A stretch of 11,334 bases of DNA from CAZSNT01 sp964607765 (GTDB lineage: Bacteria; Verrucomicrobiota; Lentisphaeria; Oligosphaerales; JABHEG01): NCBI GenBank assembly GCA_964607765.1, contig CAZSNT010000249.1, forward strand, positions 1 through 11,334, in the 5' to 3' direction. This document shows positions 1-5,523 of the stretch, piece by piece. The notes under the pieces were generated by a model. The model had not been told where the DNA came from, did no database searches, and saw nothing but the letters and a program-made list of their open reading frames with translations. Each line of letters begins with the position of its first letter. The first letter of the stretch is position 1. Position numbers and translations under genes: made by a program.

Positions 1-1
1 G

Positions 2-118
2 CCGTTCGGGCTGGCGTGCGGCTGGGAGATGGCCGAGTGCCCCTACTGCGTCGGAGTCAATTCCACGGATGCCCTGGCGCTGGGCGTGAACATCCTGTCC
101 TATGCGGTCATGCAGTAG
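2..118 (+). CDS. C-terminal end of a probable DUF4159-type protein (5' truncated)
   Basis: Frame 2 stays open from the left edge to a TAG and encodes 38 residues, with the motif CGWEMAECPYC followed by VNSTDALALGVNILSYAVMQ at the C-terminus. A short Cys-rich or Trp-rich segment, then 'DAL.LGVNIL.YA', then the end of the protein, is how I remember DUF4159 proteins ending. These are glutamine-amidotransferase-like folds of unknown role that are frequent in Planctomycetes and Lentisphaerae. The evidence is the open frame, the aliphatic terminal helix and family recollection only. The catalytic or diagnostic part lies outside the window, so the family name is tentative while the existence of the gene end is fairly secure. 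It converges on the oxidoreductase gene, with a 189-bp spacer holding tandem repeats. Confidence 0.55.
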   Translation, partial: PFGLACGWEMAECPYCVGVNSTDALALGVNILSYAVMQ

Positions 119-125
119 CACGGCT

Positions 126-141
126 CGTGGGCCGTCCCACG
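126..141. terminator. Hairpin just downstream of the partial gene, possible terminator
   Basis: CGTGGG-ccgt-CCCACG forms a perfect 6-bp stem with a 4-base loop, starting 8 bases after the TAG of the upstream gene. No T-run follows, so this is not a canonical intrinsic terminator. It overlaps the start of the first tandem repeat unit, so its structure may be a by-product of the repeat. Confidence 0.3.
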
Positions 142-212
142 GATGGGGGATGGGGGTACCCACGGATGGCATAGCCGTCCCACGGATGAGGGATGGGGTT
201 ACCCACGGATGG
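131..212. repeat. Two tandem 39-bp units, period 43
   Basis: Units at 131-169 and 174-212 match at 37 of 39 positions, separated by CATA. Each begins GCCGTCCCACGGATG and ends TACCCACGGATGG. Each unit itself holds CCCACGGATG twice, so this core occurs at 136, 159, 179 and 202 with alternating spacings of 23, 20 and 23. The repeat lies between two convergent genes and is G-rich on the plus strand. It has no long open frame of its own and no CRISPR-like spacer. It could be a dispersed intergenic repeat, a recombination product or a protein-binding array. Nothing here decides between these. Confidence 0.9.
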
Positions 213-238
213 TGAGGTCGGCTTTCCCCGCCGAGGAG

Positions 239-255
239 CCGGTCATCCCGACCGG
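239..255. terminator. Hairpin between convergent genes, possible bidirectional terminator
   Basis: CCGGTC-atccc-GACCGG is a perfect 6-bp stem with a 5-base loop, 52 bases downstream of the oxidoreductase stop codon (read on the minus strand). No U-tract follows on either strand, so termination is inferred from position only. Confidence 0.3.
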
Positions 256-307
256 GCGGTGTGCGCGCCATCCGGCCTTGAGCTCCAGAGCACTGCTCAG
301 TCAGCTG

Positions 308-1351
308 TCACGCGAACGTGATTCCTGCGTCGGCAATGAGCTCAGCGGGACAGACTGCCGCGCCGCCGCGCTTCGCTGACTCGTAGCCGGCCAGGGAGAT
401 GGCCAGGCTGCGCACTCCCTCGTCGTAGGGAACGGTCGCGGCGGCGCGGCCGTCCCGGACCGCGTCGAGGAAGTCGTACAGCACGTAGCTCTGCCAGTTC
501 TTGCCTGCCTCCACGCTTCCCTGTTCCTTGCCTGCCCAGCGGGCGGAGCCGCCGTCGAGGGTCAGGAGCACGTCATCCGCCACAATGTGGAAGCCGTTGG
601 ACCAGGTTGTGCCCGGCACCATCGAGCAGCTGAGTGTACCGAGGGCGCCGGATGCGTATTCCATGGTCAGCGCGGTCGTGTCCGGGATGGTGAAGCCGTC
701 CGCCGAGCCCACGAGTCCCTTGCCGTCCAAGGCCGTTCCCGGCGGGTTGGCCCAGTCGTGGACGCGGGCGGTGCGGCCGCTGACACTGACCACCTCACCT
801 GCCAGGAATCGGCCGAGGTCGAGCATGTGCGTGGCCTGCTCAGTCAGCTGGCCGCCGGACAATTCGATCTTCGGCCACCAATCTTTCGCCGGCATGCCTG
901 GCATGTAGAAGTGCTGCTGCACCATGGCGATGCTGCGCCGGGCGAGCAGTTCCCTGGCCGCCTTCACTCCCTCGGCGAACCGGTACATGTAGCCGACCTG
1001 GGCGATGATGCCGCTGCTGTCAACGGCTGTCTTGACACGTTTCGCCAGCTGCAAATCCACGGCGACCGGCTTCTCGACAAAGAAGTGCACGCCGCGAGCG
1101 GCGGCTTCTTCCTCGATCTCACCGTGCGCGTAGGGCGGCGTGCAGATCACGAGCGCATCCGGCTCCTCGCGGTCGAGCAGCGCGACACAGTGGTCGTACG
1201 CACGTCCACCATAGCTGGCCCCAGCGGCCTCAGCGCGCTCCGGCTTGATGTCCGCATGCCCCACAATCTGCACGTCGTCGCGTTTCGATGCGTTGCCCAG
1301 ATGCCGCTGTGCAATGCCGCCCACACCAACGAAGCCAAGTCTGAGAGTCAT
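308..1351 (-). CDS. Gfo/Idh/MocA family NAD(P)-dependent oxidoreductase
   Basis: This 347-residue protein has the normal length and order for the family. An N-terminal Rossmann fold (about 1-120) carries the nucleotide loop GFVGVGGIAQRH at 6-17, the CTPPYAH segment at 70-76 and the hallmark VEKPVA at 92-97. Lys94 is the usual catalytic lysine. The C-terminal alpha/beta domain contains GGQLTEQATHMLDL at 166-179, where His175 matches the conserved active-site histidine. Members oxidise or reduce a hydroxyl of sugars, inositols or amino-sugars in the cytoplasm; the substrate here cannot be read. ATG at 1351 is chosen over the longer open frame (to 1444) because AGGAG lies 7 bases upstream and the GxGGxA loop then sits at the usual distance from the N-terminus. 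The ATG overlaps the stop of the upstream membrane glycosyltransferase-like gene as ATGA, indicating one transcript and coupled translation. It ends in TGA. Confidence 0.93.
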   Translation of the reverse strand: MTLRLGFVGVGGIAQRHLGNASKRDDVQIVGHADIKPERAEAAGASYGGRAYDHCVALLDREEPDALVICTPPYAHGEIEEEAAARGVHFFVEKPVAVDLQLAKRVKTAVDSSGIIAQVGYMYRFAEGVKAARELLARRSIAMVQQHFYMPGMPAKDWWPKIELSGGQLTEQATHMLDLGRFLAGEVVSVSGRTARVHDWANPPGTALDGKGLVGSADGFTIPDTTALTMEYASGALGTLSCSMVPGTTWSNGFHIVADDVLLTLDGGSARWAGKEQGSVEAGKNWQSYVLYDFLDAVRDGRAAATVPYDEGVRSLAISLAGYESAKRGGAAVCPAELIADAGITFA

Positions 1352-2940
1352 GGTGTTTCTCCTGCGTGATTCGTGGGTTGCGTGGTGGCGGACGCGCGCT
1401 GCACAGCTGCATCGTCCGGTGGTCCGGCACGCACGGTGATCCATCCGTTGTTGGGGTCGTTCGACACCAGATAATCGACTGTGACATGCCCAGGCCCATC
1501 CGGGTTCGGCCCGGCCTCGGGGAATTGGCGCGCCACGAGTGTTTGCAGTGTGTGGTAGGTGTGTGGGAAATACTGGTAGTTGCGGACGTTCATGGTGATC
1601 TTGCGTTCGGGCGGCAGCGTGAGCAGCGCGCGGTGGACCGTTATCTGGTTACTCAAGGTGGCCCCATAATAGGGCCCTCGGCTTCCGCCGTTCATGTGAA
1701 TGAAGAGCACGAGCAGCACGAGCAGCAGCACTTGTGCGCCTGCCTGCAGGGCCAGGACCAGGCGCGCAGCGGGGTGCGTGCCCGCCCGATCAACAGCGCA
1801 CCAGGCGAAGTAAAAGTAGGCGAACCAGGTGGAGGCGAAGTAGTGCGGGTGTACCTTCTGGCGCAACGCCGCGTAGAAACAGGCACTCAGGCCGATGGTC
1901 AGGAACGCGAACACGGTCAGGTTATCGCGCGGCGTGAATCGTCGCTTCTTTCTGCGCCTGGCCACGAGCTGCCGGCATTCGAGCCCAACCCCTGCGGCGA
2001 ACAGGAAGAACACCAGCCCAGTCAGCGCGATCAGCAGTTGAGTCAACGGCCTGGGGAGCATGAAACTGGTCGACCCCATCTCGGGCAGGTAGTAGCCTGG
2101 CCAGCCCACAAAGCTCACGTATCGCACGCCGGCCAGAGCGCTTGCCACGCTGCGCAACGGTGGTGCCGGCAGCGCTTTGCTCGGGCTGAGGCGCGACAGC
2201 GCGTAGTAAACGTAGGGACCGCACAACGCCGCGCCTGCGAGGAGCGTGGCGCCCGCCCCGCGCAGCCGGTGCCTGAGCCAGTCGCGCTGGCAGAGCAGCA
2301 GCGTCGCGTAGAATGCGGCCAGCACGAACACAGCCTTGATCTGGATGTGTACGAGCAGCACGGTTGCTGCCACGGCGCCGATGAGAGGACGCATGGAGTC
2401 GCGCTTGGCGATCCTGAGCAGACAGAGAAACAGATAGGCGCTGGCCGGTATGAGCAGGATGTTGTCCCAGAGAATCCGGTGCATGAAATACAGATACGGC
2501 GAGGCAAAGACCGCGATCAGCGGGCCCCGGCGGAACTCGAGCTCGTCCGCGAGCGCGACCGTTGCTGCCACGGTCAGCGTTACGGACAGCAGCACCTTGG
2601 CCACCACGAAGTGAACCAGGTTGCGGCTCAGCAGCAGCAGAAGCTGGTAGAACCAGGTTGGTATCGGCCCGTACTGAACGCCGACAGTGCCCATGATTCC
2701 CAGCCGCGCAAGGCGCCCGGCCGCGTTGGCTTCCAGGGCATTGCCGATGACGATGGCTTCGTCGTTGATGAACGGGGCATCACCAGGCCACAGCAGCGTG
2801 AGCGCGCCAAGCAGCACGGTGAGGGTCCAAAAGGCAGCGGCGTCGAGCCTTCCGTTCGTCCGGCTGCGCGCCGGCGGGGTCTGTTCAGATGTGACGTCAG
2901 TGTTCAGTGTGGCCCCCGATCGTCCGGCGCGGAGCCGCAC
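1348..2940 (-). CDS. GT-C fold, multi-pass membrane glycosyltransferase-like protein (family 39/83 type)
   Basis: The protein has 530 residues and about ten hydrophobic segments, for example around 38-51, 111-131, 165-176, 185-211, 231-246, 300-320, 342-357 and 396-413. The first loop after the first helix holds INDEA at 58-62, an acidic pair placed like the catalytic Asp/Glu of GT-C enzymes (ArnT, PMT and GT83 families). QYGPIPTWFYQL at 89-100 resembles the 'yGplp.w' segment of that loop. HPHYFASTWFAYF at 364-376 lies in a later membrane region. A sugar carried on polyprenyl phosphate is the usual donor, with transfer on the outer face of the membrane; donor and acceptor are unknown here. 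The start is GTG at 2940 with GGAG nine bases upstream; no ATG occurs before residue 83. The last codons overlap the oxidoreductase start (ATGA). A divergent 203-bp spacer separates it from the next gene. The membrane topology is clear; the exact family is less sure. Confidence 0.83.
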   Translation of the reverse strand: MRLRAGRSGATLNTDVTSEQTPPARSRTNGRLDAAAFWTLTVLLGALTLLWPGDAPFINDEAIVIGNALEANAAGRLARLGIMGTVGVQYGPIPTWFYQLLLLLSRNLVHFVVAKVLLSVTLTVAATVALADELEFRRGPLIAVFASPYLYFMHRILWDNILLIPASAYLFLCLLRIAKRDSMRPLIGAVAATVLLVHIQIKAVFVLAAFYATLLLCQRDWLRHRLRGAGATLLAGAALCGPYVYYALSRLSPSKALPAPPLRSVASALAGVRYVSFVGWPGYYLPEMGSTSFMLPRPLTQLLIALTGLVFFLFAAGVGLECRQLVARRRKKRRFTPRDNLTVFAFLTIGLSACFYAALRQKVHPHYFASTWFAYFYFAWCAVDRAGTHPAARLVLALQAGAQVLLLVLLVLFIHMNGGSRGPYYGATLSNQITVHRALLTLPPERKITMNVRNYQYFPHTYHTLQTLVARQFPEAGPNPDGPGHVTVDYLVSNDPNNGWITVRAGPPDDAAVQRASATTQPTNHAGETP

Positions 2941-3143
2941 GATCTGGTTCTCCGAGTGTGAGAGTCGCGTGCTCTCCCGTCGATTGCAGTCGGCAGCTGT
3001 CGATCGCCTCGGATGGCTGTCGGGCTTGCTCTTTCGAGCCCAGAGGAGTCTCTACTCTCAGACAAGTGTGCGACGTCGACGCGACGGTGTCAAGTGGTCG
3101 GCACAGGGTTAGACAACGCGTCGTCGCTACGATATTCTTCGTC
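2941..3143. promoter_or_regulatory. Divergent intergenic region, presumed promoters for both flanking genes
   Basis: These 203 bp separate two genes that point away from each other, so they must hold both promoters unless the starts are misassigned. I see no confident sigma-70 pair. TACGAT at 3128-3133 resembles a -10 box but has no matching -35. GAGAG-tcgcgtg-CTCTC at 2960-2976 is a perfect 5-bp inverted repeat lying 20 bases upstream of the minus-strand GTG, and could be an operator or 5'-UTR hairpin. GAGT-ctct-ACTC at about 3046-3057 is a second small inverted repeat. All functional readings are inference. Confidence 0.4.
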
Positions 3144-4691
3144 ATGACCGACGCGGCCACTCAACCCAGCACGCCAACCCAGCCGCTGACCGGCCGTCGT
3201 GGTGGGGTGTGGCGCGTGGACGGCGCGCTGATCCTGCTCACGCTGGTGGTCTACGGCTATTTCCACGGCGGCGGGCTCTGGAACCAGAATGCGCGGTTCG
3301 ACGCGATCCTGGCTTTTGTGGAGCCCGTGTCGGAGGAGTTCCTTTCCTTCCGTATCGATCGGTTCGTCACGGACCCACGGGCAGGGATTAACACGGGCGA
3401 CTGGGCCTATCATCAAGGCCACTTCTACGCGAACAAGGCCCCGGGAACGATCTTCCTCGGCCTGCCGTTCTACGCCGTGGTCTTCACGCTGGAGCGGGTG
3501 TTCGGCGTTGACTTCGCCGACCCGGACGTGAGGGCGCTGAACCTGTATCTCATCAATCTGTTCGTCTCCGCCGGCACGTGTGCGGCGGGACTGGTGCTGT
3601 TCCGACGACTTCTGGCTCGTTCGGGGATCGGCGACTGGCAGGCGATCTGCGCCACGCTCGCACTGGGATTCGGCACGATGCTGTTTCCCTACAGCACGCA
3701 GCTGTGGGGGCACCCTACCGCGACCGCGTTCCTGATGATGGCGCTCTGGGGGCTGCTGCGCGGCGGTCGTGCGCCGCTGTTCCTGGCCGGGCTCTGCGCG
3801 GGCATGGCTGCTGCCAGCGACTACCTGGCCGGGATCGCCGTGATCACGATGGGGGTGTTCGCCCTCGTTTCGCACCGGCGTCGGGCCGTGTGGTACGTTG
3901 CGGGCGGGCTTCCCGTTCTGGCCATGTTCATGCTCTATCACCGAGCTTGCTTCGGGTCGTGTTTCGTGGTGGCAAACCGCTTCGAGAACCCGATTTTCCG
4001 GGAGGGCGGCAGTTTTCTGCACCTGAACGTCGTGACGATCGCGGGCCGCGTGGTCAAGCTGCTGGTGAGCCGCTACCGGGGCCTGTTGCTGCACATGCCG
4101 ATCCTCGTGTTGAGTGTTGCGGGCCTGGTGCGGTGGTTTCGCCGTACGCGGCAGGATGCGCTTGCCTGGCTGTGCCTGGGCAACGTGGTCTTGTACCTCG
4201 GCGTCAATGCGATGTTCAACGGCTGGCACGGCGGCTCGACGGTGTGTGCCCGCTACCAGATCGTGGCGCTGCCGTTCTGGTGTGTGCCGCTGAAAGAACT
4301 GCCATGGCGTGGCCGATGGCGTGGCGCCTTCGGTGTGCTCGGTGCGGTTTCCGCCCTCAATATGCTGACGGTGGCCGCAGTGACGCCGACCAGCCCCTAT
4401 CCGCGTCCCGAAGGCCCACCCGCCTATTACAACCCGCTCTACAACTGGACATACAGACAGTTCCTCGCAGGCCGCATGGCGCCGATTCGGGCGCCGTTCG
4501 AGCCGCATGCCCCGTCGCGCTGGAGCGCCTGCAACGGCGGGCATCTGTTGGGACTGGATGGGCTGGCAAGCCTGTTGCCGCTGCTCGTTCTGGCAACCGT
4601 GGCGACGGCGTTGCTGGTTCTTGCCGTGCGTAGCGGCCGCGCCCCGCCGGAAGCACCGCCAGGCGACGTGAAGGAGTCAGCTCCCCCTTGA
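3144..4691 (+). CDS. Second multi-pass GT-C/glycosyltransferase-39-like membrane protein
   Basis: The 515-residue product has a short charged N-terminus and then helices at about 27-43, 103-118, 133-153, 165-181, 192-206, 212-243, 250-266, 317-329, 341-355, 369-383, 395-413 and 474-496. The first extracytoplasmic loop carries NQNARFD at 47-53 and HFYANKAPGTIFLGLP at 93-108. The 'ys.KAPG.sfl.lP' segment is typical of an uncharacterised GT39-like family of bacterial membrane proteins. GWHGGSTVCARYQI at 360-373 corresponds to the 'GW.GG..yGpRyl' motif of the same group. The role is probably transfer of a lipid-linked sugar at the membrane; the substrate is unknown. It is not an obvious paralogue of the gene at 1348-2940, having different loop motifs. 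ATG 3144 is the only in-frame ATG before the first helix, but there is no Shine-Dalgarno sequence upstream, so a leaderless or weakly initiated message, or a GTG start 57 bases earlier, remains possible. It ends in TGA. Confidence 0.83.
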   Translation: MTDAATQPSTPTQPLTGRRGGVWRVDGALILLTLVVYGYFHGGGLWNQNARFDAILAFVEPVSEEFLSFRIDRFVTDPRAGINTGDWAYHQGHFYANKAPGTIFLGLPFYAVVFTLERVFGVDFADPDVRALNLYLINLFVSAGTCAAGLVLFRRLLARSGIGDWQAICATLALGFGTMLFPYSTQLWGHPTATAFLMMALWGLLRGGRAPLFLAGLCAGMAAASDYLAGIAVITMGVFALVSHRRRAVWYVAGGLPVLAMFMLYHRACFGSCFVVANRFENPIFREGGSFLHLNVVTIAGRVVKLLVSRYRGLLLHMPILVLSVAGLVRWFRRTRQDALAWLCLGNVVLYLGVNAMFNGWHGGSTVCARYQIVALPFWCVPLKELPWRGRWRGAFGVLGAVSALNMLTVAAVTPTSPYPRPEGPPAYYNPLYNWTYRQFLAGRMAPIRAPFEPHAPSRWSACNGGHLLGLDGLASLLPLLVLATVATALLVLAVRSGRAPPEAPPGDVKESAPP

Positions 4692-4752
4692 CGTCCAGCC
4701 GGCGCACGTGCGAGAGTACAGTGATGTGGATCCGCAGTTCGAGACAAGCGAG

Positions 4753-4758
4753 AAAGGA
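4753..4758 (+). promoter_or_regulatory. Ribosome binding site that decides the hydrolase start
   Basis: AAAGGA lies 8 bases before ATG 4767 but only 2 bases before the in-frame TTG at 4761. The ATG is therefore the better start. Confidence 0.7.
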
Positions 4759-4766
4759 CATTGCAC

Positions 4767-5489
4767 ATGCTGAGAGACATCGTGATCATGCTGACAGTTG
4801 CCGGGCTCTGCACGGCGACACTGGCCGCGGAGAAGAGGCCGAAAGCCGCGCGCAAACGGCGCAAGCCGAACCCGGCGATGGCTGCGGTCGAGGACGTGGC
4901 CGGGCTGCCGCGCGTCCTGCTGATAGGCGACTCCATATCGATCGGCTACACGGTCCCCGTGCGCAAGCTGCTCGAGGGCAAGGCCAACGTGCACCGGCCG
5001 CGGACGAACTGCGGGCCCACCACCAGGGGAGTGCAGGCCATTGACGAGTGGCTCGGCGACGGCAAGTGGGATGTGATCCACTTCAACTGAGGCCTGCACG
5101 ACCTCAAGTACATGGGGCCGAACGGCGAGAACTTGGCGAACCCGACCGCGGCGACCTCCAGGCAACAAGTTCCGATCGAGCAGTACGCAGCCAACCTGGA
5201 GAAGCTGGTTGTGCGGATGAAGAAGACGGGGGCAACGCTGATCTGGTGCACGACAACTCCCGTAGCACCGGAAACGAAGGGCCGCGTCCACGGCGACTCG
5301 GCCAAGTATAACGCGGCCGCAGCCGAGGTGATGGCAAAGCACGGCGTCGCGACCGACGACCTCTATGCTTTTGCCAACGAACGGCTTGCGGAAATCCAGC
5401 AGGCCCGCAACGTACACTTCAGCGCCAAGGGCTCGGCTGCCCTGGCCGGACAGGTGGCCAAATCGATCCTGGCAGCGTTGGGCAAGTAG
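4767..5489 (+). pseudogene. Secreted SGNH/GDSL-type hydrolase interrupted by an in-frame TGA
   Basis: Read through the TGA, this is 241 codons including the final TAG. Residues 1-21 form a signal peptide (positive MLRD, hydrophobic core, then TLAA) followed by the basic segment EKRPKAARKRRKPNP. Block I is LLIGDSISIGY at 51-61 with Ser56 as nucleophile. The block III area is IHFN (104-107), then TGA at codon 108 (5088-5090), then GLHDLKYM. The family reads HFN-W-GLHDLK here, so the stop replaces Trp by a single G-to-A change (TGG to TGA). The downstream 131 codons remain open and conserved, ending with VHFSAKGSAALA that carries catalytic His217. The family hydrolyses esters, often acyl or acetyl groups on carbohydrates, outside the cytoplasm. 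As written, the product stops at 107 residues and lacks the histidine. The intact tail argues for a very recent mutation, a sequencing error, or readthrough. The gene starts 75 bp after the membrane protein on the same strand. Confidence 0.82.
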
Positions 5490-5518
5490 GTCCCGGGACA
5501 GCCCGGAACCGGGGGACC
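5489..5518. terminator. Hairpin between convergent hydrolase and propeller genes
   Basis: GGTCCC at 5489-5494 pairs perfectly with GGGACC at 5513-5518. Inner GG/CC pairing (5495-5496 with 5509-5510) extends the stem past a two-base bulge. The stem begins at the last base of the hydrolase TAG and ends 5 bases before the stop of the opposite gene. It is well placed to end transcripts from both sides, but there is no U-tract. Confidence 0.4.
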
Positions 5519-5523
5519 ATAGG

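Noticed and set aside
131..212. CRISPR array
   Set aside because: There are only two units, the gap is 4 bases, and there are no unique spacers.
1366..2961. A 531-codon plus-strand frame opposite the first membrane protein
   Set aside because: The translation is rich in Gln, Arg and His with no membrane or domain pattern, as expected for the complement of a hydrophobic gene.
3090..4544. A 484-codon minus-strand frame opposite the second membrane protein
   Set aside because: Same low-information composition; the plus-strand frame carries the GT-C-like motifs.
4688..4725. Promoter for the hydrolase gene from TTGACG at 4688 and TACAGT downstream
   Set aside because: The spacing is 23 bases, too long for sigma-70, and the proper 17-18 position holds no -10-like sequence.
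5088..5090. A genetic code reading UGA as Trp or Gly throughout the organism
   Set aside because: Several neighbouring genes end properly at TGA, and long frames here contain no other in-frame TGA. Lineages known to recode UGA are also mostly low in GC.
5088..5135. Selenocysteine insertion at the in-frame TGA
   Set aside because: Only a 4-bp GGCC/GGCC pairing follows the TGA, not a convincing bacterial SECIS hairpin. The family has Trp here, not Cys, and the position is not catalytic.
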